DNA from: Nonomuraea angiospora | Lineage (GTDB): Bacteria > Actinomycetota > Actinomycetes > Streptosporangiales > Streptosporangiaceae | Reading direction: 5' to 3' | Assembly (NCBI RefSeq): GCF_014873145.1 | Contig: NZ_JADBEK010000001.1 | Coordinates: 3,844,001-3,908,000, forward strand | Length of the DNA: 64,000 nucleotides | Part shown: positions 51,271 through 60,815 of the stretch, in pieces | Layout of the letters: the number at the start of each line of letters is the position of its first letter | Position numbering within the stretch: position 1 is the stretch's first letter | The notes under the pieces: model-generated | What the model saw: the letters and a program-made list of their open reading frames with translations, nothing else | What the model was told of the DNA's origin: nothing | Databases searched by the model: none | Translations under genes and position numbers: made by a program

Positions 51271-52193
51271 CGCTCGCCCTCCTTGGTGAACCACTGGATG
51301 GGAAGGGCACAGGCGATCACGAGGACCATGAGCACCAGGGCCAGGGCCGAGGCCATGCCGACCTCGCGTTCGGAGAAGGCCAGGTAGTAGATCTGCAGGC
51401 CGGGCACCATGGTCGTGTTGCCGGGGCCGCCCTGGGTGGAGATGTAGATGATGTCGAAGCTGGCCAGGGCCGCGATCACGGTCACGGTGACGCAGACCGC
51501 GATCTCCTGCCGCAGGCTGGGGACGGTGATCGAGACGAACTCCCGCCACGGGCCGGCGCCGTCCAGCCGGGCGGCCTCGTACAGCGCCGGGTCGATCTTG
51601 CTCATCCCGGCCAGGAGCAGCAGCGTGCACAGGCCGAGGAGCACCCACGCGCCGATCATCCCGACCGCCGGCAGGGCGGTGGAGAAGTCGCCCAGCCAGG
51701 CGCGGGTGATCCCGCCGAGGCCGACGAGCGAGAGGAGCTGGTTGATCACCCCGGTGGAGGCCAGCAGCCAGCTCCAGGCGATGCCGGCGGCCACCAGCGG
51801 GATGACCTGCGGCAGGAAGAGAACGGTCCGCGCCACGAGGGCGAGCCGGCTTTCGGCGATGCGCCGGATCGTGGCGGCGATGGCCAGGCCCAGCAGGACC
51901 GGGATCGCGCTGAAGAAGACGATGAGCTTGACGGCGTTGATCAGCGAGTCGTACAGGTCCGGGTCGGTGAAGACCTTCCCGAAGTTGGCCAGACCGACCC
52001 AGGTGGACGGGCCGATGCCGTCCCACTCGTAGAGCGAGTACTGGAACGTCAGGGCGATCGGGCGCAGGACGAAGACCGCGTAGAAGGCGAGCGCCGGCGC
52101 GACGAACAGCCAGCCGACCAGGCCGCGCGCGCCGCGCAGCCTGGCCGCGACCGGCCGCCGGTGCGAGGCTCGGGCGCCGGCGGGGCGGGTCAC
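51267..52193 (-). CDS. Sugar ABC transporter permease (MalF-like)
   Basis: The 308-residue protein has about six helices and an EAA loop (YEAARLDGAGPWREFVSITVPSLRQE). It starts at GTG after a GAGG; the adjacent GTG at 52196 is an alternative. It pairs with the permease after it. Confidence 0.93.
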   Translation of the reverse strand: MTRPAGARASHRRPVAARLRGARGLVGWLFVAPALAFYAVFVLRPIALTFQYSLYEWDGIGPSTWVGLANFGKVFTDPDLYDSLINAVKLIVFFSAIPVLLGLAIAATIRRIAESRLALVARTVLFLPQVIPLVAAGIAWSWLLASTGVINQLLSLVGLGGITRAWLGDFSTALPAVGMIGAWVLLGLCTLLLLAGMSKIDPALYEAARLDGAGPWREFVSITVPSLRQEIAVCVTVTVIAALASFDIIYISTQGGPGNTTMVPGLQIYYLAFSEREVGMASALALVLMVLVIACALPIQWFTKEGER

Positions 52194-52201
52194 CACCTGC
52201 C

Positions 52202-53554
52202 TCAGTTCCCTTCGAGCTGGCTGGTGTAGTCGGCCTGGACCGCCTTCAGCAGCTCCTGCGGCTTCTGCTGTCCGGCCACCAGCTTCTGCAGCTGGGGCGT
52301 CCAGCTCTTGGCGTAGATGGCGCCGGTGGCGTTGGCGATGAAGTCCATCGCGCCGTTGTCCTTGGAGATGTCCGCTCCGGCGGCCAGCGTGGCGGCGGTG
52401 ACCTTGTCCGCGGCCACCTCGGGCATGTACGCGTCGGCGGGACCCATCGGGCGCGAGCCGCCGACCTCGACGCCGATCTCGCGGGCCCGCTTGTCGGTGG
52501 CCACCCAGTTGAGGAAGAAGGCGGCGCAGTCGGCGTTCTTGGCGTTCGCGGCGATCCCGAAGGTGAGGGGCGCCGACATGGCGGCCCGCTTGCCGCCCTC
52601 CTGCGCCGGCGGCATCAGGGAGAAGCCGACATCGCCTGGCAGCTGCTTGTCGAGGTTGCCCGACTCCCAGTCGCCGTTGAACATGAACAGGCCCTGGCCG
52701 TCGATGAAGCGGCTCATCATCGTCGCGTAGTCGACCGCGTTGACGTCCTTCTGGAAGTACCCCGCCTTGATCCACCGCTCCAGGTGCTGGACCGCCTGCA
52801 GGTTGGACGGGGTGTCGATCGTGGCGCCGGGCTTCTGGAAGATCCAGTCGTTGATGGGGGCGGCCGGGCCGTAGGAGGCCATGAGGTCCTGCAGCGGGAA
52901 GGCCAGGCCGCCGGTGGCGCCGCCGTTGAACTGCACGATGGGCGTGATGCCCGCCTTCTTGGCCTTGTCCATCGCCGCGTCGAGCTCGGCCAGCGTGGCG
53001 GGCGGCGCGGACATCCCGATCTTGGCGGCGAGCTTCTTGTTGTAGAAGATCCCGGTCATGCTGGAGTTGAGGCCCAGGGCGTACAGCGAGCCCTCGCCGC
53101 GCGGCCGCCCGCCCGGGCCGAGGCGCAGCTGCTCGAGCTGGGAGGCCGGCCACTTGTCCCAGCCGAACACCTTCGCGTAGCCGTCGAGGTTCTTCAGCAG
53201 GTTGTCCTTGACCAGCTCGGAGACCTGGGGAAGGCGCATCAGGTCGGGCGGGTTGTCCGCCAGCACGCGGGGGGCGTTCTGCGTGATCACCGCGAACTGG
53301 TCCTCGCGGACGTTCCACGTGACGTTCGGGTGCTGCTTGGTGAACTCGGTGGTCAGCGCCTTGGGCAGCGGGAAGCCCGTCTCGAAGTAGCCGTTCATCG
53401 TGATCGGCGCCGTGCCGCAGGTGGGCGCCGTGGACGGGGCCGCCGCGCTGGTGGCCGCGGGCTGCGGGCTGTTGCTGCCGGGAGCCGCGCAGGCGGCGGC
53501 CAGCGTCCCCATGGCGATCACCAGCGCGGCCCCGGAGCGACCTCGACGAGCCAT
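52202..53554 (-). CDS. Sugar ABC transporter solute-binding lipoprotein
   Basis: The 450-residue family-1 binding protein has a lipobox LAAAC near residue 22, a Ser/Ala/Pro-rich linker, and the sugar-binding fold (FTKQHPNVTWNV, LNSSMTGIFYNKKL, GLFMFNGDWESGN). It delivers sugar to the two permeases. AGAGGAGA precedes the ATG. It is the first gene of the operon, with an operator-like dyad upstream. Confidence 0.93.
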   Translation of the reverse strand: MARRGRSGAALVIAMGTLAAACAAPGSNSPQPAATSAAAPSTAPTCGTAPITMNGYFETGFPLPKALTTEFTKQHPNVTWNVREDQFAVITQNAPRVLADNPPDLMRLPQVSELVKDNLLKNLDGYAKVFGWDKWPASQLEQLRLGPGGRPRGEGSLYALGLNSSMTGIFYNKKLAAKIGMSAPPATLAELDAAMDKAKKAGITPIVQFNGGATGGLAFPLQDLMASYGPAAPINDWIFQKPGATIDTPSNLQAVQHLERWIKAGYFQKDVNAVDYATMMSRFIDGQGLFMFNGDWESGNLDKQLPGDVGFSLMPPAQEGGKRAAMSAPLTFGIAANAKNADCAAFFLNWVATDKRAREIGVEVGGSRPMGPADAYMPEVAADKVTAATLAAGADISKDNGAMDFIANATGAIYAKSWTPQLQKLVAGQQKPQELLKAVQADYTSQLEGN

Positions 53555-53610
53555 GTGCATCTCCTCTGTTGCCTGGGACAATCGGCACAGGCTGATGTCC
53601 CAACTCCGTT

Positions 53611-53626
53611 GCTAAATCGGGTTAGC
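53611..53626. promoter_or_regulatory. Operator-like palindrome upstream of the sugar-binding protein and lacI
   Basis: GCTAAATCGGGTTAGC has perfect GCTAA/TTAGC arms, 57 bases from the binding-protein start and 75 from the divergent LacI start. A related CGGGTTAGCGCCCGTTAG sequence follows. LacI operators often look like this. Confidence 0.5.
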
Positions 53627-53700
53627 GCCCGTTAGTCTCACGGTGCGTGTCGCACGATGTCAACCCCCCGTAACCCACTCTTGACGATCGGAGGTCCTGG

Positions 53701-54765
53701 GTGAGCCCACGACGGGTCACCTTGGCGGACGTGGCCAAGGCTGCCGGTGTCTCCCGCACGACCGCATCGCTGGTCCTGTCCGGCCGCGGCCGCGAGCTGC
53801 GCATCTCTCAGGACGTCGAGCAGCGGGTGCTGAAGGCGGCCGACGAGTTGCAGTACCGGCCCAACATCGTCTCCGTCGGCCTACGCACGGGCACCACCCG
53901 GACGATCGGCTTCATCTCCGACACCATCGCCACCACCCGGCTGGCCGGTGACATGATCAAGGGAGCGCTCGAGGCCGCCCGTGACCGCGGCTTCATGCTG
54001 TTCATCGGTGAGACCGAGGGCGACGCCGAGCTCGAAAGCCTGCTGCTGCAGGCCATGCACGACCGCCAGGTGGACGGGCTCGTCCTGGCCTCGATGTTCA
54101 CCAGGACCATCAAGGTGCCCAAGACCATCACGGCCACGCCCGCCGTGCTGCTCAACGCGCTGCCCAAGCAGCCCGCTCCCCTGCCCGCCGTCCTTCCCGA
54201 CGAGGTCGAGGCCGGCCGCCGCGCCGCCCGCATCCTGCTCGAGGCCGGCCACCGCGACGGCATCTACCTGATCGGCGCCGGTCCGGGCAAGCGCGACGTG
54301 CCCGCGGAGAGCGTCGCGGCGGTGGAACGGCTCGTCGGCATCCGCGAAGCGCTCGGCGAGATGGGGGTCAAGGTGGCGGGCGCTCGCACCTGCCCCGACT
54401 GGCAGCCCGAGTACGGCCTCGCCGCGACGCGCGACCTCCTGCGCACCGCCCGGCCGCGCGCGCTGATCTGCTTCAACGACCGCATCGCCATGGGCGCCTA
54501 CCAGGCGCTCGACGACTTCGGGCTCAAGGTGCCCGCCGACGTCTCCGTCGTCTCCTTCGACGACCATCCCATCGCGTCGTGGGTGCGTCCCAAGCTGACC
54601 ACCGTGGCGCTTCCCCATTACGAGCTGGGGCGCAAGGCCGTCGACGTGCTGTTCGCCGAGATCGACCGCGACCGCGCGGACGCCGACCGGGTGGGCGAGG
54701 TGCACCGGGTCCCGATGCCCGTACGCAGCCGCGAGTCCGTCGCGCCGGCCACCCCGGAGTCCTGA
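53701..54765 (+). CDS. LacI-family regulator divergent from the sugar ABC operon
   Basis: The 354-residue protein has the LacI HTH (TLADVAKAAGVSRTTASLVLSGRGRELRISQDVEQRV) and a sugar-binding core with VVSFDDHPIASWVRPKLTTVALP. The GTG start follows TCGGAGG. It is divergent from the binding-protein gene and thus the best candidate to regulate the importer. Confidence 0.92.
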   Translation: MSPRRVTLADVAKAAGVSRTTASLVLSGRGRELRISQDVEQRVLKAADELQYRPNIVSVGLRTGTTRTIGFISDTIATTRLAGDMIKGALEAARDRGFMLFIGETEGDAELESLLLQAMHDRQVDGLVLASMFTRTIKVPKTITATPAVLLNALPKQPAPLPAVLPDEVEAGRRAARILLEAGHRDGIYLIGAGPGKRDVPAESVAAVERLVGIREALGEMGVKVAGARTCPDWQPEYGLAATRDLLRTARPRALICFNDRIAMGAYQALDDFGLKVPADVSVVSFDDHPIASWVRPKLTTVALPHYELGRKAVDVLFAEIDRDRADADRVGEVHRVPMPVRSRESVAPATPES

Positions 54766-54830
54766 CCGCGGCCCTGCCGAGCAGCATCGGGCGTTGACAC
54801 CCCGGCGCGATCGAAACTAAGTTGGCCGAG

Positions 54831-54850
54831 AAAAGTGATCGATCACTTTT
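54831..54850. promoter_or_regulatory. LacI operator before the Gfo/Idh/MocA operon
   Basis: AAAAGTGATCGATCACTTTT is a perfect 20-bp palindrome, 23 bases from the ATG. The core AGTGATCGATCACT recurs at 59063. Confidence 0.75.
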
Positions 54851-54873
54851 TGGGTCGTCAGAGGGAGTGTTCC

Positions 54874-56007
54874 ATGCCTGCGTTTCCGTCCCCGGTTCGC
54901 GTCGCCGTCGTCGGCGCCGGGGGCATCGCGAGAATCAGCCACCTTCCCGCCCTGGCCGCGGCCGGCGACGCGGTGGAGGTCGTGGCCGTCTGCGACGTCG
55001 ACTCCGCCCGCGCGAACGAGCTGGCCGAGTCCCACGGCATCCCCGGGCGCCACACGGATGTGGCGGACATGCTGGCGCGGGAGAGCCCCGATCTGGTCGT
55101 CGTCGCGACCCCGCCGGTGGCGCACCGCGAGGCGGTGATCGCCGGCCTGGACGCCGGCGCGTGGGTCTGGTGCGAGAAGCCGCCGACGCTGTCATTGGCC
55201 GAGTACGACGAGATCACCACCCACGAGAAGGACGGCGGCCCGTACGCCAGTTATGTCTTCCAGCACCGCTTCGGCAGCGCGGCGCGACGGCTGCGCGAGC
55301 ACATCGCCGACGGCGAGCTGGGCGCGCCGCTCGTCGCCGTGTGCAACACGCTGTGGTACCGCGGCCACGACTACTTCGAGGTGCCGTGGCGCGGCAAGTG
55401 GGAGACCGAGGGCGGCGGCCCGACCATGGGACACGGCATCCACCAGATGGACCTCCTGCTCAGCCTGCTCGGCGACTGGCACGAGGTGCACGCCGTGGCG
55501 GCCACGCTCGGCCGCCGGGTGGAGACCGAGGACGTGTCGTTCGCGATCGTCCGGTTCGCCTCCGGCGCCGTCGGCTCGATCGTGAACAGCGTCCTGTCCC
55601 CCCGCGAGACGAGCTATCTGCGCTTCGACTTCGGCGACGCCACCGTCGAGGTCGAGCACCTCTACGGCTACGACAACTCCCACTGGCGCTGGACGCCCGC
55701 GCCACATGTCACCGACCAGGACAGGATCGCCGGCTGGGCGCCGGCCGAGAACACCGGCAGCTCCCACCGCGCCCAGCTCGCCACGCTGCTGACCGCCATG
55801 TCGGCCGGGGAGCGCCCACCGGTGAGCGGCGCCGACGGCAGGCGCGTCATGGAGCTGATCACGGCCATGTACCAGTCGGCCATCACGGGGCGTCCCGTCA
55901 CCCGGGCCGAGCTCGACGAGACGAACCCCTTCTACCACTCCCTCAACGGCGGCGACCTGCCGACCGCCCTCAGCCGCCTCCAGCACCAGGAGTCCAGCCA
56001 TGCCTGA
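54874..56007 (+). CDS. Gfo/Idh/MocA-family oxidoreductase
   Basis: The 377-residue enzyme has an N-terminal Rossmann fold (VVGAGGIARISHLPAL) and the family EKP (CEKPPTLS). The C-terminal sheet contains MGHGIHQMDLLLSLLG with the catalytic-type His. It oxidises or reduces a sugar or inositol derivative. GAGGGAG precedes the ATG and an exact LacI palindrome lies upstream. It overlaps the PmoA gene by 8 bases. Confidence 0.93.
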   Translation: MPAFPSPVRVAVVGAGGIARISHLPALAAAGDAVEVVAVCDVDSARANELAESHGIPGRHTDVADMLARESPDLVVVATPPVAHREAVIAGLDAGAWVWCEKPPTLSLAEYDEITTHEKDGGPYASYVFQHRFGSAARRLREHIADGELGAPLVAVCNTLWYRGHDYFEVPWRGKWETEGGGPTMGHGIHQMDLLLSLLGDWHEVHAVAATLGRRVETEDVSFAIVRFASGAVGSIVNSVLSPRETSYLRFDFGDATVEVEHLYGYDNSHWRWTPAPHVTDQDRIAGWAPAENTGSSHRAQLATLLTAMSAGERPPVSGADGRRVMELITAMYQSAITGRPVTRAELDETNPFYHSLNGGDLPTALSRLQHQESSHA

Positions 56008-56908
56008 AACCAAGCTCAGCGTCCGCGACGAGGACGCCTCCCTGATCGTCACCGCCGGCGACGTGGACATCGCGCAGTACGTCTACCGTCCGGACGCGCC
56101 CGACGCCGAGGCGCCCAAGCCGTACCTCCATCCGATCCGCAGCCTCACCGGCGCCCCCATGTCGGTCTACCGCCCGCACGACCACCGCTGGCACAAGGGC
56201 CTGCAGATGACCTGGGCCCACCTGTCCGGGCAGAACTTCTGGGGCGGCCCCACGTTCTCGGTGGAGAAGAACTACCACTGGCGCGACAACCTCGGGCACA
56301 TGAACCACATCGACTTCACCGGCGTCTCCGCCGACGGGGAGCGGGTGACGGTCGGCGAGAGCCTGCACTGGGTCTCGTCAGCGGGCGAGCACTGGATCAC
56401 CGAGCAGCGCGAGCTGGCCTTCCACGGCGTGGACGCCGAGCGCGGCATCTGGGCGCTGGACTTCTCGACGAAGCTGCTCAACGTCCGCGGCGCCACCCTG
56501 GAGTTCGGCAGCCCCACCACGCACGGCCGCCCGCTGGCCGGATACGCGGGCTTCTTCTGGCGCGGCCCCCGGTCCTGGACCGGCGGGACGATCATCGCCG
56601 CCGGCGGGAAGGGCGGCGAGGAGATGATGGGCGCCGAGGCGCCCTGGCTGGCCATCACCGGACAGCACGACGAGATCGACGGCGGCGGCACCGTGCTGGC
56701 CGTCGCCGGCCACTCCAGCGCGTCGGTGCCGATCAAGTGGTTCGTCCGCAAGGAGGCGTTCGCCGTGATCAGCCCCTCCCCGTCCTTCGACGAGGAGATC
56801 GCGCTGGCCGACGGCGACACTCTCGAACTGACCCACCGCTACGTCTTCATCGACCACATCTGCGAGCGCGCCGAACTCGACGACCTCGGCGCGGAGTTCG
56901 CCCTGTGA
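56000..56908 (+). CDS. PmoA-family protein (DUF6807)
   Basis: The 302-residue beta-rich protein matches the PmoA/DUF6807 family: PYLHPIRSLTGAPMSVYRPHDHRWHKGLQMTWAHL near the start and GYAGFFWRGPRSWTGG later. The family is often found with sugar dehydrogenases and is thought to act on sugar derivatives, but its role is not established. It overlaps both neighbours (8 and 4 bases). Confidence 0.88.
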   Translation: MPETKLSVRDEDASLIVTAGDVDIAQYVYRPDAPDAEAPKPYLHPIRSLTGAPMSVYRPHDHRWHKGLQMTWAHLSGQNFWGGPTFSVEKNYHWRDNLGHMNHIDFTGVSADGERVTVGESLHWVSSAGEHWITEQRELAFHGVDAERGIWALDFSTKLLNVRGATLEFGSPTTHGRPLAGYAGFFWRGPRSWTGGTIIAAGGKGGEEMMGAEAPWLAITGQHDEIDGGGTVLAVAGHSSASVPIKWFVRKEAFAVISPSPSFDEEIALADGDTLELTHRYVFIDHICERAELDDLGAEFAL

Positions 56909-57624
56909 CCCCGCTCTTCCCCGGCGGCACCTCGATCAGCGACCTGGCGGTCTACGACTGGGAATGCGCCGACGGCGTCCATGGCGGCACCCCGCACCTG
57001 CACACCGTCTCCACGGAGGCCTACGTCGTGACCGCGGGCCGCGGGGAGGTGCACACCCTCAGCGCCGCGGGCTTCGCCCGGGACCGGCTCGAAGCGGGCA
57101 CGGTGCTGTGGTTCTCCCCCGGCACGATCCACCGCCTGGTCAACGAGGAGGAGCTGCGGCTGGTCGTGATCATGCAGAACGCGGGGCTGCCCGAGGCCGG
57201 CGACGCCGTCCTCACCTTCCCCGCCGACGTCCTGCGCGACCGCGACGCCTACCTCGCCGCCGCCACGCTGCCGGCGGAGGGGCCGGAGGCCGAGCGCGCG
57301 GCCGCCGCCCGGACCCGGCGCGACCTCGCCGTCACCGGCTTCCAGCAGCTCCTGAAGGAGGTGGACGAGCGCGGCGGCCAGGCGCTGGCGGACTTCCACC
57401 GGCTCGCCGCCGCGCTCGTCCGCCCACGGGCCGCTGCGTGGGCGGAGCTGTGGAGCGGGACCGTCGAGGCCGAGACCGAACGCACCCGCCGGCAGCTCGC
57501 GGCCATCGCCGACGGCGACCCCGCCCACCTCGGGCAGGCCGCCGTCGTCCGTACCACGCCGAGACCCGGACCCCGGGCGTTCGGCATGTGCGGACGGCTG
57601 CGCACCTGGACTCCCCTGAGCTGA
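56905..57624 (+). CDS. Cupin-domain protein of the sugar operon
   Basis: The 239-residue protein has a cupin barrel (HLHTVSTEAYVVTAGRGEVHTL and SPGTIHRLVNEEELRLVVIMQN) carrying metal-binding His residues, then a helical C-terminal half. The GTG overlaps the PmoA stop (GTGA). It may be a sugar isomerase or sensor; no reaction is assigned. Confidence 0.85.
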   Translation: MTPLFPGGTSISDLAVYDWECADGVHGGTPHLHTVSTEAYVVTAGRGEVHTLSAAGFARDRLEAGTVLWFSPGTIHRLVNEEELRLVVIMQNAGLPEAGDAVLTFPADVLRDRDAYLAAATLPAEGPEAERAAAARTRRDLAVTGFQQLLKEVDERGGQALADFHRLAAALVRPRAAAWAELWSGTVEAETERTRRQLAAIADGDPAHLGQAAVVRTTPRPGPRAFGMCGRLRTWTPLS

Positions 57625-57655
57625 ATCCATCGAGCCTTCGCCGCCCGCCGACGGC

Positions 57656-58942
57656 TCAGCGAAGGACGATCGTGGTCAGGGCGCGTGGCGGCAGCGTCAC
57701 CGCCCCGTCCGTCACGGGGACGGGTCCGAGCGACTCGTCCCCGTCGGTCAGGTAGGCCGCGACCTCGCCGTGCAGTCCGTCCCAGGTCACGGGGGCCATG
57801 CCGGTGTTGAGGACCGCGACGACCTGGGAGCCGTCGGGGTTGCGGAACGCGGACGCCTTCAGGGCGGGCTTGGCGACCGCCGTTTCGAGCCTGACCGCGC
57901 CCGGCCGGACGAACCGGCTGTAGGCGGCCAGCGCCCACAGCCGCTTGGAGACCCGGTAGGTCTTGGCCGCCTCGTCGATCAGCAGTAGCGCCCTAGTGTT
58001 CCCGACGGAGGCGCCCAGCCAGTAGACATAGCCGGAGACCTGGCCGAGGGTGAGCGCGTCGTGTACGGCCAGGGCGATCGTGAAGCCGTCGGAGCCGCTG
58101 CCGTCGTACCAGTTCTCGTTCCAGCTGGTGCCGTTGGGATGCCACTCCGACATCCACGTCGGCCGCTCCGTCGGCAGCGGGGAGTCCACCGGGGTGGCGT
58201 AGCTGTGCCCGGTGTGGACCTTCACCCAGCGACGGGCCTCGGCGTCGGCCTCGATCGCGGCCGTGTACGCCCTGGCCTCCGTCCAGCCGACCGACTCGCA
58301 GCACACCACCCGCATCCCCGAGGCGATGGGACCGAGCACCTTGGCGAACTGGGCGGCCTCCTCGGGGGTGAAGCGCATAGAGGCGTACGGGGCCGTCCAG
58401 TCGGGCTCGTTCGCGAACCCCAGGTCGGTGATCTGGATGCCTTCCCGCGCGTAGAACCTCGTGTACTGCACCAGGTAGTTCGCGTAGGCCTGCCGCCACT
58501 CCGGCTTCAGCCTGCCGCCGTTCCTGTCCTGGCCGGTGTCCTTCATGTAGCCGGGCGCGCTCCAGGCCACGGCGAAGAAGCGCCGCACGCCGTACTCCTG
58601 CGCGGCCCTGGCCAGCCAGACCTGACCGTTGTCGTCGCCGTCCCACACGTACGCGGGCGGGGCGTCCGGGCCGCCGGGGTCCTCGGGCTGGATCGACACC
58701 ATCTCGTCGTACGGGCTGCCCGCCGGGGCCGAGCCGATGCCGAGCCGCACGATGCTCAGCCCGGCGCCCTTCTCGCGGCTGAACCACAGGTCGAGGATCT
58801 CGCGCTGCTTGTCCTCCGGGAGGGCCCTGACCAGCTCGTTGCGCCGGAACGCCATGGAGAGCCCGAACCCGTCGATGGTCTGGTGCCGGACTCCATCGTT
58901 GATCGTGATCGCCGGTGGACCGGCCGACCGGGGTTCGTTCAT
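57656..58942 (-). CDS. GH30-family glycoside hydrolase, intracellular
   Basis: The 428-residue enzyme has a GH30 (beta/alpha)8 barrel plus side beta domain: TIDGFGLSMAF at the start, acid/base Glu179 in FANEPD and nucleophile Glu266 in SEWHP. There is no signal peptide, which is unusual for the family, so it likely acts on imported oligosaccharide. ATG at 58960 is an alternative start. It shares an operator region with the divergent LacI. Confidence 0.88.
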   Translation of the reverse strand: MNEPRSAGPPAITINDGVRHQTIDGFGLSMAFRRNELVRALPEDKQREILDLWFSREKGAGLSIVRLGIGSAPAGSPYDEMVSIQPEDPGGPDAPPAYVWDGDDNGQVWLARAAQEYGVRRFFAVAWSAPGYMKDTGQDRNGGRLKPEWRQAYANYLVQYTRFYAREGIQITDLGFANEPDWTAPYASMRFTPEEAAQFAKVLGPIASGMRVVCCESVGWTEARAYTAAIEADAEARRWVKVHTGHSYATPVDSPLPTERPTWMSEWHPNGTSWNENWYDGSGSDGFTIALAVHDALTLGQVSGYVYWLGASVGNTRALLLIDEAAKTYRVSKRLWALAAYSRFVRPGAVRLETAVAKPALKASAFRNPDGSQVVAVLNTGMAPVTWDGLHGEVAAYLTDGDESLGPVPVTDGAVTLPPRALTTIVLR

Positions 58943-59062
58943 CAGGGGAACTCCGAGCATGTGACTGCGACGACCTTGTTGGCGACCATCCTGCCCGAAC
59001 CCTGGATCCGGTGTGGATGCCGCGGGGGGCCGCAGCGGGACCGGCCAGTGCGACCGCATATT

Positions 59063-59076
59063 AGTGATCGATCACT
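59063..59076. promoter_or_regulatory. LacI operator between GH30 and lacI
   Basis: AGTGATCGATCACT repeats exactly the core of the palindrome at 54831. It lies between the GH30 and LacI start codons. Confidence 0.75.
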
Positions 59077-59126
59077 TTAGCGTCAACGCTAGGCTGTCCC
59101 GCAAGGAGCGAGGAAAGGGGGTCCCC

Positions 59127-60149
59127 TTGGGCGAGGCCGAGACGCCGCGCGTCACGATCCACGAGGTGGCCCGGCGCGCGGGCGTTTCCCACCAGACGGT
59201 TTCCCGATATTTCCGTCACAACGAAGGCTTGAAGCCGGAGACCCGCAGGAAGATCGACCTGGTCGTCCAGGAGCTCAACTACCGGCCCAACCTGGTCGCG
59301 CGTTCCATGCGCACCCGGCGCACCAACCGGCTGGCGATCACCCTTCCCGCCTCCACCTACCTGTGGCCGGTACGCCTGCTCGGCGCCGCCTCCGCGGCCG
59401 CCCACGCCGAAGGCTTCCAGCTGGAGGTCGTCAGCATGGAGGGCGGCCCCCGCGACAGGGCGGAGCGGATCCTGGAGCTCGCGGGCTCGGGGCAGGTGGA
59501 GGGCATCCTGTCCTTGACGCCCCTGGAGATCGACCCGGGCGCGTCGCCGGTCCCCATCGTCGTCACGGGCGACTACGACGACAACCTCCGCGGCGTCAAC
59601 GAGCTCGCGGACGCCTCTCCGATCCGCGAGATCATCCAACACCTCGCCTCGTTGGGGCACAGGGTCTTCTTCCACATCGCCGGCACGCAGACGTTCGCCT
59701 CCGCCCGCAATCGCAAACTCCTCTACGAGCAGACGATCAGGCACCACGGGCTCACGTCGTACGGCATCGCCCTCGGGGACTGGAGCCCGCAGTCCGGCTA
59801 CGACGCCGTCCGGGGCCTGCCCGAAGGGAGCGGCGTGACCGCGATCGTCGCCGCCAACGACCACGTGGCCATGGGCGCCGTACGAGGAGCGCTCTCGCGG
59901 GGCTGGCGCGTTCCCGGCGACGTCAGCGTGTTCGGCTGGGACGACGAGGAGCTGGGCCGCTTCGCCACCCCGTCGCTCTCCACGGTGGCCGTCGACCGCG
60001 AGGTCCAGGGGCGGGAGGCCATGGCCAAGCTCATCGCGGAGGTCCGGGGCGAGCCGGTGCCGCCGTCCCCCTCGCGGTCGATCAACCGGGTGATCGTGCG
60101 CGAGACGGTGGGGCCGCCACCGCACGCGTGCGGCGAACAGCCGGTTTAA
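59127..60149 (+). CDS. LacI-family regulator of the GH30/oxidoreductase regulon
   Basis: The 340-residue protein begins TTG (LGEAETPRV) with AAAGGGG at good spacing, and has the LacI HTH (TIHEVARRAGVSHQTVSRYFRHNEGLKPETRRKI) and sugar domain (VFGWDDEELGRFATPSLSTVAVD). It diverges from GH30. Its operator core recurs 4.2 kb away before the Gfo/Idh operon, so it likely controls both. An upstream frame to 59013 would run through the operator. Confidence 0.9.
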   Translation: MGEAETPRVTIHEVARRAGVSHQTVSRYFRHNEGLKPETRRKIDLVVQELNYRPNLVARSMRTRRTNRLAITLPASTYLWPVRLLGAASAAAHAEGFQLEVVSMEGGPRDRAERILELAGSGQVEGILSLTPLEIDPGASPVPIVVTGDYDDNLRGVNELADASPIREIIQHLASLGHRVFFHIAGTQTFASARNRKLLYEQTIRHHGLTSYGIALGDWSPQSGYDAVRGLPEGSGVTAIVAANDHVAMGAVRGALSRGWRVPGDVSVFGWDDEELGRFATPSLSTVAVDREVQGREAMAKLIAEVRGEPVPPSPSRSINRVIVRETVGPPPHACGEQPV

Positions 60150-60240
60150 CCTCGCGTTATGGTTGCCCCAACCCTCCGCTATCCCACGTTTTCGCAGACT
60201 GACGGGGTCAGTACGACATCTATGCATCGGAGATATCTCA

Positions 60241-60675
60241 ATGCGTAAGTCCATGCTCATCCCCGGGCTCGCCACCGTGGCCGTCCTCGTCGCGGGCGGC
60301 GGAGCCGCCGCGTTCGCCTCCTCCACCGACCAGAGCCCCGCCCCCGCCTCCACCCAGTCCTCCACCGACCAGAGCGCCGCCCCCGCCGAGAACGAGGCCG
60401 CCACGCCCCAGGAGAGCGCGGAGCCGAACGAGGGCACCAAGGAGGACGAGCACGGCCAGGAGGCCGAGGACGGGAACGACGACCAGGCCGGCGAGCAGTC
60501 CGAGGCTGAGGACGGCCAGGACGACCAGGGCGGCGAGCAGTCCGAAGCCGAGGACGGCCAGGACGACAACGGCCAGGAGGCCGCCTCCGAGGCCCAGGAA
60601 GGCAAGCAGGACCAGGCCGGCGACCAGAACGAGCAAGAGGGCAAGGGCGACGCCGCCGAGCCCGAGGACGACTGA
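60241..60675 (+). CDS. Secreted acidic low-complexity protein with 14-residue repeats
   Basis: The 144-residue protein has a signal peptide (about 1-27) and a very acidic, Glu/Asp/Gln-rich mature part without hydrophobic core. The unit DDQ(A/G)GEQSEAEDGQ occurs twice in tandem (about 60478-60561), and a shorter DDNGQEA follows. Likely disordered and perhaps calcium-binding; the family is not recognised. GGAGATATCTCA precedes the ATG. Confidence 0.75.
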   Translation: MRKSMLIPGLATVAVLVAGGGAAAFASSTDQSPAPASTQSSTDQSAAPAENEAATPQESAEPNEGTKEDEHGQEAEDGNDDQAGEQSEAEDGQDDQGGEQSEAEDGQDDNGQEAASEAQEGKQDQAGDQNEQEGKGDAAEPEDD

Positions 60676-60682
60676 ACCACGC

Positions 60683-60709
60683 GCCGGGCGCCCCGCCGGG
60701 GTGCCCGGC
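60683..60709 (+). terminator. Strong terminator after the acidic protein gene
   Basis: A 12-bp stem (GCCGGGCGCCCC with GGGGTGCCCGGC, one G-T pair) with a 3-base loop, 7 bases after the stop. Confidence 0.75.
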
Positions 60710-60815
60710 CCGGTCGTGAGCGCACGGTGCCACCTGATGGCACTTCCAGGAAAAACTTCGCGTGTTTTCGCGCGTTCACCGGGTGCCCGGGGCGCCGTCC
60801 GCGACATGATGCCGC

